Shown: piece after piece, positions 24,273 to 36,504 of the stretch
Layout: the number at the start of each line of letters is the position of its first letter
Numbering within the stretch: the first letter of the stretch is position 1
DNA from: Psilocybe azurescens
Taxonomy: Eukaryota; Basidiomycota; Agaricomycetes; Agaricales; Agrocybaceae
DNA: 64,000 nt
Assembly (NCBI GenBank): GCA_023853785.1
Contig: JAJIRX010000500.1
Span: forward strand, 992,001-1,056,000
Direction: 5' to 3'
Made by a program: the position numbers and the translations under genes
The notes under the pieces: generated by a model
Told to the model about the DNA's origin: nothing
What the model saw: the letters and a program-made list of their open reading frames with translations, nothing else
Database searches by the model: none

Positions 24273-24735
24273 AGGCCAAAAATCCCAAAAAGCTTATGCA
24301 TTTTTTGACCTCCCTAAACAACCTATCACGTGACTCTTGAATTTGGGCGCGGCTGCACATCCCAAACGCGCTCTTGTATCCGCCATTTCTGTCAAAAACG
24401 CGTAAAACACGTTTCTCAATAATAATAACAGCTGTACTTAACTGTGGATTGTTCTGAAGTCCAAGACGTACTTCAAAAGCTTTGCTGAGGTATCTCAGCC
24501 GAAGACATGTTGCTTGAAGAGAGGGTTTGGCCGGTCAGGTTGTCGAGTCTTCTTAGCAGGAGCTATTGCAACTCTCCAAGATCAGCTTCGCTTTTTCGAG
24601 GCATACGGCGATGCCACAAATCATATAAGTTGGCAAAAAACAACATTGGTCATAGGACCGGGTAGATTTGGCTGGGCCGGACCGCTTTGTTCAGGGGGAG
24701 GTCGAAAAAGTGTAAGCTTTTGGGATTTTTGCCTC
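24273..24735. mobile_element. MITE-like non-autonomous element with about 45-bp imperfect terminal inverted repeats
   Basis: The left end (24273-24321), starting AGGCCAAAAATCCCAAAAAG and continuing with CTTATGCATTTTTTGACCTC, is matched by the reverse complement of the right end (24687-24735: AGGCAAAAATCCCAAAAGCT, then TACACTTTTTCGACCTC). The roughly 460-base interior has no transposase or long open frame. No clear target duplication was found. The element sits just upstream of CTR9 (start 24983), so it lies in or near that gene's promoter. Confidence 0.6.
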
Positions 24736-24982
24736 GCTACAGGGATTTAAGCTCAGACGGAGCCTGGATATCGAGGGTCACGAGCCTATTCCCAAATTTA
24801 GGAAATTAACGCGTGCACTCAATGAGCACGTGCACTTTGGCCCTCCTTGACCAGAACTGTAAACACCAAGCCTACAAACACAGTTCATTATTCCTCGGAA
24901 TATCTCTGCTGAGCTCGTATACTCCTTCTAGACAGCTACGGGCTCGTGGAGTCACGGACTGGAACTGCAAACGAACGCCAAC

Positions 24983-27900
24983 ATGGACGATGTCTCGCTA
25001 CCTGGACGTTCGGTTGACATTGAGCTCGGAGGACAAGAGGTCATCACTATTGACTTGGACAACCTTGACCCAAACCCAGACGACGTTCTTGACCTTCTAA
25101 AAGACGGACAATGTAACATCTTCGTCTGGACAAAACTTGCGGGCGAATATTGGAGGCGAGGCTATTTGGAAGCAGCAGAGAGGATCGCTACAACCGCTAT
25201 AGAATGTATGTTTTCCCATTTGATGAAAGACTTCAAGTCTTTGCTGACCGAAAGTACCAGCTTTCCATGCTAATGATTCTAAAGCATCTCTACCGCCAAT
25301 ATACTCCCTTCTAGCTAACCTTCAGATTGCATATGCCCGCAAGGCGCCTAAACTTATCATGGAAGAGGCTGGTGAGTGACCAGGGCATCACTATCAAAAT
25401 AATCCAAACTAAACTTATGGTTTACAGAACAAGATATATTGACTTCCGAGAAACCTAAAGAGGATTATTATCGGGAGGCTGCCCAATATTTAAACACCGG
25501 GGAGCGTGTTGGAGCCGAATCCGGCGAAGGAGTTAGTGGAACATTGGCTTTCCTTACTCGAGGTGCGAAGCATACGTCTGTAATGGCTATTGTCATACTC
25601 ATACGAACACAGGCATCCAACAGTTAGCGACGAGGTCTATGGATGACGCCATGCGATCCTTTGAGGGTGTGTTGGCAGAGAGGCCTACAAATTTGGTCGC
25701 ACTTCTTGGAAAGGTATGACTTTCATGAACTTCCTCAAAGACGACTTACTAACAGCGGAACCAGGCAAGAATACTTTATGCTCGTCGCAATTATAAGGAG
25801 GCTCTTCGTCTTTTTCAAGACGTGCTCAGATACAATCCCTCATGCATCCCAGACCCTCGAATTGGCATTGGATTATGCTTGTGGGCTATGGACCACAAGT
25901 CTAAAGCAAAGGCAGCGTGGCAACGAAGCTTAGAAGTGGCGAGTATTTTAATATATAAACATAATCACTCTCTCGGTATTCCTAACTGGCTTTATAGAAC
26001 CCTTCGGAAGGGGCAGCACAACTACTTCTTGGCATCGAATCGGTTAATGCTAGCAAAAGCGAAAAACTTTCGGAATCGGAAAAGGCCCGTTCATTCGTGA
26101 CGGGCACAAAACTGATAGAAAAGGCTTTCCAGGCCAATAACCGAAATGCAGCGGCTGCAAACGCTCTCTGCGAGCTCTTCGTGCGAAAGGGGAACTATCC
26201 TCGGGTAAGTGCCCTGCTTCACTGTTAAGATGCTATTGAAATAAAATTTCTAGGCTTTGAAACTTGCGGAGAGGACAATCCAATTCGCAGATACCCTGAC
26301 CATTCTCACTGAAGGCTATCTGCGCTGGTCGCGTTTCTCATGCCAGTGGATCAATGGCACGAGCCACCAAATTCTATACGGCTGCTGTTGAAGGACAGCC
26401 CAACCACGTAGTCGGTGCTATCGGTATGGCCCAGATGCAGATGCTAAATGGTGGGTAACCGTAATCGTACTTTCTTCCCGTGCCCACTAAATCTCGTGCT
26501 CGGTATGATGTTTCAACAGACGAAATGGCTGCAGCTATTCACACTCTCGACACCTTAATCCAACCCCCTAACCCACAACGTTCTCTTGAAGCCACAGTAA
26601 TGCTCGCATCTCTTCGTGCATATCCTCGTCCTGGAGTCTCCAGCTCAGATTTAACGCAAGAGAAAACTCGCGCGAGGGAGCTTTTCGATCGCGTCAGCAA
26701 AACATTGGAACTTGAAGATCTTGGCGCCAATGGATCAGTCACGAACAAAGTTTCTCGTGGTATTGCCGAGGATATCGAAATGCATGCCGAAATTGCTCGT
26801 TTGTGGCAAGACGAAAATTTGGAACGTATGGGTAAGTCGTTGAAGGAAGCACTCAGAATCAGCCAAACTTCGGACGACATTGATCCACGACTTATCAACA
26901 ACATTGGAGTTTTGCATCATTTAGAAGGCAATTTTGTGGACGCTCAATCGATGTATGAAAATGCCCTTACAAGCGCCTCCTCTCTGAGTTCGGATATTGC
27001 GGAAGGTTTGGCCACAACGATTCTATATAATCTCGCCCGGGTGTATGAAGACGAAGGGGAAGATAACCTGGCTACAGATGCCTATGAAAAACTGCTTTCT
27101 CGACATCCCGAATACATCGACGGTATGCTCTAGCTCAACTTACAGCTTTACCGGACACTAATCGCAGACTCGTTATCCAGCCAAAGTTCGACAAGCACAG
27201 ATGCTTACTAATCTCAACCGTGTCAACGAAGCCCACGATCTTATAAAACAAGCCCTTGTTTCGCAAAGCAGCAATCTCAATCTCCGCGCATATTACACCT
27301 ACTTCCTGATCCATAGTAACTCCCCAAAACCGCCAAAGAATTTGTTTTCGCCACTCTAAGGGATCATGATAAACATGACGTCTACTCATTATGTGCTGCT
27401 GCATGGATACATCATCATCAAGCACGAGAGAGTCGAGATACGTCGCAGAAAGGCATAGAAGAAAGGAAGAAAAATTTCCAGCGCTCTGCTGAGTTTTACG
27501 AGAAGGCGTTGCAGTTGGACTCTATGTGCGCCTTTGCTGCGCAGGGACTTGCGATCATCACTGCTGAAGATGCACTCGGTACTATGGGCGGTGCGTTTGC
27601 TCGTATATCGAGCTTTGATGAAGCGCAGCAACGGTTACAGAACGCTCGAGAGGCGTTGGACATTTTGCCAAAGTCAGGGAGTCTCTGAATGACGGCAGTG
27701 TCTATCTCAACATCGGTCATTGCTACTACGCCAGAGACGAGTTCGATCGTGCCATTGAAAGTGTAAGTCTCTTTCGATAAAAAGTTTTATTACACCATTC
27801 TCATCTATCTATTATCGTTAGTATGAAACTGCTTCAATAAGGTTCTATGGCGGGCAGAATGTTCCTGTGTTGCTTTGCTTGTGCAGATCATGGTATGCCA

Positions 27901-29031
27901 AAGCCATGAAGGACCAGTCATTCGTTGCTATGAAGAGTGCTCTGAAATATGCAGAAGCTGTAGGTTCCTTCGATGTATCCTACCTTATTTTTGCGTCTCA
28001 TCTTATTTTAGGCTCTGCACATACACCCTAACGATAAGGCTAATATCTATAACATTGCTATGATTCAACAAAAATCGGCGGAACTGCTCTTCTCTGTAAA
28101 TGTTGCCAAGCGCACGCTGAAGGACCTGCAAAAGGCCATCGATTCGGCTACTCACGCCCAGAAGTACGTTGCTCAAAGTGCCACATTTGGTGTTCAGTTA
28201 TGCTGACTCTTTCTTTCAAAAGACTTTTTGCATCACTAGCTGCTGATAAGTCGGCGTCAGTTACTTACGATCGCGACATCGCTGACAATCGACGGAAGTA
28301 CGGTGATGGCCTACTGCGAAAGGCTGAAGAGCACCTAAAGAATCAGAGACAGTATGAAGCGGAGACCCAATCAAGACTTGAGGCTGCGAGGCAGAGACGC
28401 CAAGAAGAAAAAAAGAACGTCATGACGCGCTGGAGGTCAGTCATCATTTATACTCTGCCTGCCAATGTTCTGAAACTCATACTATTTACGCCTTAGCGAG
28501 AACGTGCTGAAAAACTCCGTATTGAGGCAGAGAAACTTGCAGAGGAGCGGCGATTGGCTCGTGAGCAGGCTTTGGAGTGGACTCGAGAAGTCCGCATGGA
28601 GAGTGACGAAGAGCGTGAGCGCAAGTCGTCGAAGAAGAAGAAGCCTAAGGCGGACATCATCAGTGGAGATGAAGCCGAGCCCAAGGTTCAGAAGAAACGA
28701 CGGGGCAAGCTAAAGAAGGCCACGAGCGACCAAGGGGACGTAGAGCAAGCCGTGTTCAGCGAGGAAGAGGAGGTAGAGAAGCCGGCAAAGAAGGTATGTG
28801 TTTGCCTGCCTGGTCGTTCGGCAAAGGTTGTTCTAACACTTGACAACTATTTCAGCGGATTGCTAAAAAGCGGGTTGTGCGTGACGAGGAGGAGGATGAG
28901 GATGCCTCGCGTCCCAAAAAAGCAATTGTGAGTTATTCGATTGGACTACACGTACCGAAAATGCTGATATATTGTATTTTTACAGCAAAAGCAAAGCAAT
29001 GCTTTCCGACACAGACGATGAAATGTCATGA
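24983..29031 (+). CDS. CTR9: Paf1 complex subunit Ctr9, TPR protein
   Basis: This is the scaffold subunit of the nuclear Paf1 complex, which couples RNA polymerase II elongation to histone modification. The start is MDDVSLPGRSVDIELGGQEV. TPR-type helices follow: FVWTKLAGEYWRRGYLEAAE, IQQLATRSMDDAMRSFEGVL, ILYARRNYKEALRLFQDVLR, CIPDPRIGIGLCLWAM, RLINNIGVLHHLEGNFVDAQ, YLNIGHCYYARDEFDRAIES. The C-terminus is a long charged coiled coil (KAEEHLKNQRQYEAETQSRL) plus Lys/Glu-rich repeats, ending with acidic residues. It is about 1,080 residues, normal for the family. Four one-base frame shifts interrupt it: about 26321-26326, the C4A4 tract 27322-27329, T4 at 27663-27666 and A7 at 28408-28414. One intron near 25939 has a GC donor (gcgagt). 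The last intron's join, and hence the exact stop (29021 or 29031), is uncertain. The gene is convergent with ADA2. Confidence 0.92.
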
Positions 29032-29425
29032 CATCTTGCATAGAGCTGATAACTTTATTTCGTTGCTTTGTATTTACTCGGCTTCTAATTTGCATTTGTA
29101 ATACTGGATAAAATTGTAACTCAGTGCTCGCGAGCTCTTTACTCTCAAAATCGGAAGGATCGACATCAACACCCAAGGTATCGTGTAGAAAAAGATTTTA
29201 CCCACCATGGGTGGCACGATAAGTGAATAAAACAAGCAGAACAAAATTAACGCAGTCCTAATGATGATATATATGATGTGTTGCCTAATATACAAATGCA
29301 GCAGTGTATAAGTACAGGATATAAGATATAAAGTATAAGTGTGGTGAAGGTGGCGAGTTCAAGTAGTTGTCGCCCATGAATGTGGGATCGATTGTAATGA
29401 TGCGTTGTAGAGCGATCCATTTTGA
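29032..29425. other. Shared 3' region of convergent CTR9 and ADA2
   Basis: Just under 400 bases, AT-rich in its middle, separate the two convergent stops. It presumably holds both 3' UTRs and polyadenylation signals. No gene was seen. Confidence 0.5.
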
Positions 29426-31807
29426 CTACTCGAAGCAGACGACATGGCAGGAGGCATGGGGGTCGGGGAGATATTGGACCTCGGGCATCTTTTGCGGAGA
29501 ACCATTCGCAGGAGGCATAAGAGAGCTAATGGAAATAGAGGAGCAATCAGAGAACTGAGATGGGTAGTCAGTCGGAACCACGTACTTATTGTCTTGAGAT
29601 TGGGAGGTCGAGGGTGTTATAGGAGGTGCGGTTGTAGTGTTGTTGGGTTCGGTTGTGATTTTCAGGTAACCTGATTGAACAAGGAAGTCCCAGACACGAC
29701 TTGTCTTGTTGACATCAATTTTGACCAAATCGCGAGCTTCACGTCGACGAAGTTTACCGCCTCTGCGAGCATACTCGCGGACAAGAGTTTCTTTGATCAC
29801 TAGATATGGTTTAGGTTGGATTCGTAGCTGCGAACAGAGAGTCTGTTCGGCGGGGGTAAGAAGATGTAGGGAGGGACTGTTAGCAAGATTGAGAGGGGCG
29901 GCTGCAAGGGCGTGTGAGAACTCGTTGAATATGAACTAGTACGTAATGCAACTTACGAGGCCGGCGGACAGTTGTGCTGGAGCCTTGGGCGTTCCCCAAC
30001 CTAGGAGTTGATTCGCGAGATTTTCTGTCTTCTGATTCGCCGAATGATACGAGACTTGATCTACGAGGATCAGGACCGGATGATTGACGGCCTGTGTTTC
30101 GATATTGTAATCTGTCTGAGGCGTAATCTCGCAGAGGGGCGATCTTAGTTTGTGTCTAATGCGTGCAAAATAGATGTTAGAGATAGTAATCAAGATAGTG
30201 GGACATAACTTACCCTCTTCGCAAGGTCAACTTCGTATTTCTCGATATCTGCTGATGTGGACAACCCAAGACGACGATATGATTGGAGTTCCTGTATGCG
30301 TTTGCGAAGCAAAGCCTCATCTGTAGTCATATTAGAATATCTCGGGATTGTAAGCATGACGTGTACCCACAAAGCATATCAGTAGAAAACGCCTCATAAT
30401 CCTCAGCTGTTTGTAGTCTCGCAAAGGGACGTAACCGATGAACGAATTCACGTTCTTCTCTCGTCCGTTTCTTTTCCGTAGCTTGCATCTTTGTATAGGT
30501 TTTATGATTAGTAGTCTGACCAGACCTATAGACTATAGGTAAATACCTTCTTATATTCCAGCAGTCCCCGTTCAAAAATTACTGCTTTAGTTTCTAAACG
30601 TTTGTCGACACGCTGAAAATACATTTCAAGTAGCGTCAGCTTGAACGCTAACGAGTCTTTAGTTTCGAAGGGTGGGGTTGGACTGGTTCTTCAGCTTCAT
30701 CGTCAGCATTGCCATTCGCCATGTTTATATCTTCCGTTTTCATTTTCTTGATATCACCGTTTACATGGTGCCCGTTAACGAGACCATTTACTGGAGGTGG
30801 GCCTTTCCCTGCAGGTGCTGAGAGATCCCGAAAGCCAGTGAAAATTCCCAGGCGCTTTTCCTCTTCCCATTTTGCGCGCGCTCTGACGTCCAAGTCATTT
30901 TCATCCTCCACAATCTGATCCCCGCCAAAGTCGGACACAACTCCAAACTCCAGATCCTTTACTAGGTCCTCTGCCTCATTGTCGACTTCATGTTCAAACT
31001 CGAGACGACCAGGGAGAAACGTTGAAATTTCGTGGACGGCAGGCATTGATGTAGGAGGTGCGATGTGTGCAGGTGGTTCTTGATTATTCATTGCGGTAAT
31101 CCTCCGCCGTTTACGTTCGTGGAAAACTTCGGGTTCGATATCAAATTCCAAATCCATCCTCTGAGGTGAACGCGTCAATTCAGAAGATAGGTGTCATATA
31201 GTTTGTCATGCTTACAGGCAGTGGCCATTGTTCTGAGTCAATATAAACCTTCCTATAATGTTCATGGACCTCTTCCTTCGTCCGCGTGCCCACGTGTTCA
31301 GCTATTTTCTTCCAGTTCCCAATGCCATGCGTAGAAATGCCTGTGAGCAGCAAAAGCTCCCTGCCAAATAATTAAACTAACCATCGTTGCAGAACAGGGT
31401 AATCGGACTTACTCGTCGGCTCCCCAATCTTCAGTAAAAATAGGATATGAATTCATCTCCTAATGAAAATTGAACCGGTCAGCCTCGAAGAGACGCGCTA
31501 TAACATGCATGACTTACTATGACGCGGTACGCATGGCTTCTGAGATGCTTTCCGACTTCCTTTCCCTCGCAAAAACACGTTGGACAGAGGTCCACGCCAT
31601 CTCCGGGTACGCATACGGGATCAGCGCATTTGATGCGTATGTTGTGTGTCAAGTCGCATTTACAGACATCGCACTGGTACTGAACACCGGGCTCATTCAA
31701 AGCTGAAAGGTAACTAGGTTATGATGTGACATATGACCATGGTCGATCATGTACGCACTTTGAATCTCGTCGGGTAAATGTTGCGGTTTCCGCTGCGTGA
31801 CGGTCAT
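29426..31807 (-). CDS. ADA2: SAGA/ADA transcriptional adaptor Ada2 (ZZ, SANT and SWIRM domains)
   Basis: This nuclear adaptor supports the Gcn5 histone acetyltransferase. The start MTVTQRKPQHLPDEIQ at 31807 is joined by a short intron to a ZZ zinc finger (YQCDVCKCDLTHNIRIKC, then a Cys pair in DLCPTCF). The SANT/Myb domain follows (FTEDWGADEELLLL, GIGNWKKIAEHVGTRT, EEVHEHYRKVY). A central acidic region (DLEFDIEPEVFHERKRRR) leads to a C-terminal SWIRM domain (TPAEQTLCSQLRIQPKPYLV, then KLRRREARDLVKIDVNKTSR and VWDFLVQSGYLK). The serine-rich tail ends in CHVVCFE. All three domains are in the usual order, and I found no frame shift. Length is roughly 650 residues. Confidence 0.93.
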
Positions 31808-32530
31808 TATGCTTCACGCGAATAACCACGGTCGCTGCGCGCTCCTCCGCACCAAGACTAAGTCAAGGATTCGGGATGAGGGCTGTGAAAGATTTGAAAT
31901 CGGGAATCGTCGTCGACGTCGCCGACGACCGTCGAACTTGACACCCGTCTTCAGCAGCAGAGCTGTCAGAGTAGTTGCAGTATCCCGCTGCTAGCAAAGG
32001 TAGTTTGGGCACGAATTGCCGCGAATTGCTTTGGGCTTGACGCTGGAACAAACGACGGCCACAGCAACGACAATGATGAGCAAAGTATTTGTGAATGTTT
32101 GGTTACAACATTATGCCTTACAAGGGCAGGGCGGTGATCATGCCTTGGCGGTGCCACCTTTACTTGATTTGGATTACGTCCGATCTACTATATTCCCTGC
32201 GCTAATAACGACTCCAAATCCTCATTATAAAATATATCAAGACTATGAGATCTTTTAGTCTCATCTGAATTGGATTGGATCACTTGATGAAATGAGGAGT
32301 GCTTAAAATTGGAGGTATATTTCAGCAAATTGGAGTATAACGAAGATATAACTGCACTTCTTGAGGGATAATTTTGACAATGGTCGAAGAAAATTCATTT
32401 CGTAAAAAGCGTAATAAGACGTAATCATTAATGTAACATGCATCTGGTATCAAAAAAACGGAAACCATGGCTAGAGGCCGTGAAAATCATAACAAACCAA
32501 GACGAAGAAGACTAGGCAGAAAGGGTATCT
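31808..32530. other. Intergenic: ADA2 promoter and tyrosinase 1 3' side
   Basis: About 720 bases. A GC-rich tract near 31900-31930 contains nested CGTCG/CGACG inverted repeats. No supported gene was found; the open frames are short. Confidence 0.45.
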
Positions 32531-33802
32531 TCAAAGGTAGGTATAGCAATTGGGCTTGCTCAAGAGGTCCAGAGTGTCGCGGATGGGGACACTAAGACCT
32601 AGACTTCCCATGTTCAGGACATAGTCGACCCCGACTTCGTGGATGGGAGGAGTTTTTGTGGAGGGGCCTGATACTTCGAAGAAGCGCGTGGAGGGGACCA
32701 ACTGTTGCCAGTTCCACCAGATGCGGTCAATGTTGGCGTGATGCAAGTAGAAAAGAGGATCTACCGCCCAAATTACGTTGACTGTCATGAAGAACTCCTA
32801 TTTGGATAAAATGCTTACCTCCAGGGCTTGAGTAGGCGCTGCTCATCTCGCCTCCTATCATGACATGGCCGTTGTCGGACACACTCTCCAGTTGAGTACG
32901 GAACACCTCAAAGGCTGTAAGTTTTTCAAAGATGCTATGGCTGAAGAAGTTAGATATTTTTTGCACTATCCGTGATGCTGCGCGTAAGACAGTGAGGAGT
33001 GGTAAGTTTTCCGGGACCAACATTGAGAGTGTAGTTTGCAAAGGTCCGGTGTGTATGCAGCCTTCGAAAGCTGAGGGTCTAATTTCTTTGGCCGTCATGT
33101 TGTTGGATGGAAGAGTGTAGGTTCCCGGAACACCGTTGCCACCAAAGCCAGTAGTTGCGTTGAAAACCGGGGAAGCAAGAATACTATCGTGGTGGAAAAA
33201 TTAGTTTAGTGAAAGTCAAGGTTACGAAAATGTTGTTTACGAGGAGTTAGAGTCCGCATCTTGGCTCCAATCCCAATACCTGTGGATATTACGATTAATG
33301 GGTTGATCAGATGCTTCTGGGACAGATAGCTCACGGCGTGGCGCCCTCATATCCACACTCATTGCGCAACGCTTTTTCATAAGTCCTGATAAAATGTCTA
33401 TGCCATGGCAAGAATTGACCCTGGACAGCGGATATAAGTTGTTAATTCTGTAATCACGTCGTCTAGAACCATCGGCGTACCAAGTTGTGTACGGTATCCG
33501 CTTGCTTCATATAATGGGCCTGGAACTCATCGAATCTTGTTTCGGCCTCAGGATAGGCTGGATTGACAGCGGGCTGGTCCTGAAGACATTTAACTGCTTT
33601 GATATATTCCGCCTTCTCGCCGTTGAACATATTTCTCCTGGGATCTCTGTTTAGTACCACTATATCTAAATATTTTCTGAGATACTCACCATTCTTTTCG
33701 TACCAGAATATCATCACAGGGATAACGGCGCGCTAATACTGGGTTACAGAAGGAATTGACGAAAAAAACCATGGCAAAAAGAAGCGAAGTGGTTGAAAGC
33801 AT
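32531..33802 (-). CDS. Short secreted tyrosinase, copy 1 (possibly inactive)
   Basis: Tyrosinases are type 3 copper phenol oxidases. The protein starts with a signal peptide (MLSTTSLLFAMVFFVNSF, CNPVLA). The CuA region is spread over exons with TVHNL and GQFLPWHRHFIRTYEKALR. The CuB region has IGGEMSS and DPLFYLHHANIDRIWW. The C-terminus ends LSKPNCYTYL, with no long C-terminal lid. The CuB motif that reads HDGGH in copy 2 reads SDNGH here, so the first CuB histidine appears replaced by serine; this lies in a stretch that keeps frame. Three homopolymer frame shifts (33040-33042, 32957-32962, 32910-32912) lie in the middle of the gene. Copy 2 is the head-to-head neighbour. Confidence 0.85.
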
Positions 33803-34951
33803 TTGGAAGAAGTGCTCGAAATGCGAATGCTAGAAGAAGCTGCCTCAAACAAATGTTGTTGGGGATAGTACCCTGAACGCAACATATATATACGCTCGAT
33901 GAATAGGGACGCCTTTCAGGGTCAGCCCTCCGCAGCATTGAAGATTGAACTGAGTCCAGAAGGCACAGTTTCGATTGCGACGTTCTTTTCGCCGTATGTA
34001 TAGGAGACCTTTCAAGAAAATCGCCTGATAATCTGAGTCAACGAGTTCAGTTTCAGATGGAGTGGGCTCTAATTCCCCCAGTGAACGAATTTTAGCGACT
34101 TTGACCACCATGTTCGAAACAAATTGCCTGCGAAACCCCAAGAAAAGCCATTGCGCTAGAAGTTCAGCGTTTGTGGCATTGCAGCAAGGACGACAGTCAT
34201 GGCATTTGCGACACAGTAAGAGCTCATGAAGATATCCAGTTTGTAGTTAGAAACGGACGTCCTTGAAAGTGTAACAAATATTTCTGCAAATTTTAGTTTT
34301 CCAGAGGTGGACTCGACAGAGTAGTGCGACAAGTATGGTTGGCAGGAGCTCCACTGCAGGATTTGCACTTTTGGACACAGGTGTTTTTTTGAATCTGTTT
34401 GTTGTCGTGCAAAAAGCAGACGAGGTGCTAAGACACATGGGTGTATATGTACACCACTCTACGCTATTGTATCTACTGGAGCTCGAAACGTCGAGGGCAA
34501 CGAACTTGTATATCAAGGGCTGAAAAGTATTCGTTTTCCCAGGCTTTCCCTAACTGCCAACCACAAAGCGCCAAACAGCGCCAAGCCTAAGCCTGGACTT
34601 GGTGAAGAATTCAAACTTGAGCATGCCATGATTGGGATCAGGCCTGCTACTGAACATGAATTTACCGTGAACAAGGGAGATCCGAGAACTACGGTGATTA
34701 TTACAACCCCTATTCATACTCATTGCGGCATCGAGCATCAAGGAGACCGTCAAAATCGTAATGAGCAACAAAGTTCCTTCCTCCTGGACTCGATTCGATA
34801 ACCCCGATGGCTGACCCGGTGCCGACATCCCTATCCGAATCTTTGATAACGTATAAATTCTAAGGTAGTTTCTCATAAAATCTATCGCATAAAAGATCCA
34901 CTCGGCGAGGGAGTCACTATCCAACAAGCGCCTGCTGGACATTTTGTCAAG
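33803..34951. promoter_or_regulatory. Shared divergent region between two tyrosinases
   Basis: About 1.15 kb separates the two tyrosinase starts, which face away from each other, so this stretch holds both promoters. Minus-strand open frames (for instance 34247-34516 and 34550-34942) show some hydrophobic segments but no recognisable family, and I do not call a gene. Confidence 0.5.
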
Positions 34952-36326
34952 ATGTTTTCATCAACCACCATTCTCTTCGCCCTTGCTTTCTTGGTCAATT
35001 CGTTCTGCTCCTCTGTTTTGGCGGGCCCACCTTCGATTAAAGCACAAGCTTTGAAATATTATGCTTACCGTCAAGAAAATCGGTTTGTTTGCAATATGGC
35101 TTTACAACAGCGGCGCGAATGGTACGCAAGTCTGCTTAGTACTTCTGGAAAGAATATTAATCCATCCCTCGAAATCATCGTAGGAGAACACTGAGCAATC
35201 TCGAAAAAGCCGACTACATCAAGGCGGTCAAGTGTTTGCAATCTCATCCTGCGCGAGACCCCGCTATGCCTGAGGCCAAGACACGCTTTGACGAATTCCA
35301 AGCGTATCATATCGTACTCGCCGATAAAATTCACAACCTGGTGCGATTACACTTTCATCGTAAATTTCACCACACGCTAATAAATATCAAATACAAACCA
35401 TCCAGGGTCAATTTTTGCCATGGCACAGGCACTACATCAGGAGTTATGAGAAAGGATTGCGCAACGAGTGCGGATACAACGGCACCTTCCCGTCAGTATT
35501 CTTGACTACTTGAACGCGTAAAGCATTCCCTTACACTAATTTCCACAGATACTGGGATTGGACCCAGGATGTCGGCGTTAATCAGTCGTAAGTAGCATCT
35601 TGAATGACCAAAATTTAGGCGGCAAAACTCATTGAGCATACTCAATCACTATGCAGACTTTCTGATGCTCCCGTTTTCGACCCAATGACTGGCTTTGGTG
35701 GAAATGGAGTCCCTGGCACATACACACTCCCGCCCAACAACAACACCGATAACCGCATCTTCCCTGAGGCCTTCCGGGGTTGCTTGGGGATGGCCCTTTC
35801 GCTAATTACACTCTCAGCGTTGGGCCCGGAAAACTCGCTACCAACCACTGTCTGACGCGCGGCCACAACAACGACGCAAAGAAATATCTCACCTCTGCGG
35901 CAGAAGCAAACGTGACGCGATCGCCCAACTTCGAGGTCTTCCGTGTCCAGCTCGAGGGCGAGCCAATTACTACCGACCACAGGATGCACGACGGTGGCCA
36001 CGATGCTATTGGAGGAGAGATGAGCAACTTTTACTCCAGTCCCGGAGGTGAGATTCGTTATCAAGAAATACTAAATACGTTCTCATGGATTCCTGTCAGA
36101 ACCTCTCTTCTATTTGCATCATGCAAACCTCGACCGCATCTGGTGGAGGTGGCAGCAAGCAAACGCTTCCCGAATGTACGAGGTCTCAGGCCCTTCCACA
36201 AAAGAGGAACCCATCCGCGAGGTAACTCTGGATTACATCCTTACTATGGGAGGCCTGGGTCCCGATGTTACCATTCGCGACGTCATGGACATCCACAGCG
36301 AGCCCAACTGCTATACCTACGTCTGA
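34952..36326 (+). CDS. Short secreted tyrosinase, copy 2
   Basis: A signal peptide (MFSSTTILFALAFLVNSF) is followed by EKADYIKAVKCLQSHP and the CuA parts IHNL and GQFLPWHRHYIRSYEKGLR. Next come YWDWTQDV, FGGNGVPGTYTLP and GPFANYTLSVGPGKL, then the CuB parts MHDGGHDAIGGEMS and PLFYLHHANLDRIWWRWQ. The end is DIHSEPNCYTYV. All copper-ligand histidines expected for the family are present, so this copy is probably active on phenols. It is a short-form enzyme without a C-terminal propeptide domain. One base is missing in the G4 run at 35786-35789. Secretion is inferred from the leader. The paralogue at 32.5-33.8 kb is divergent from it and shares long identical phrases. Confidence 0.88.
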
Positions 36327-36504
36327 AAATACCCTTTTCCGTTTTTTATCTTTCCTCTTTGTATGCCCGGTTATGATCCTTTCTTGATACCAGATTTACT
36401 GTACTATTACAATTTCCTTCGATATCTTTTATTCGACTTTGTCACATTTCAGACCATGTATATAATATCTTTCTGCACCACATAATCTTCTATGGCACGG
36501 ATAT

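Noticed and set aside
34156..34942. Hydrophobic minus-strand frames between the tyrosinases, suggestive of a membrane protein relic
   Set aside because: Frames do not join into a coherent protein and lack any family signature.
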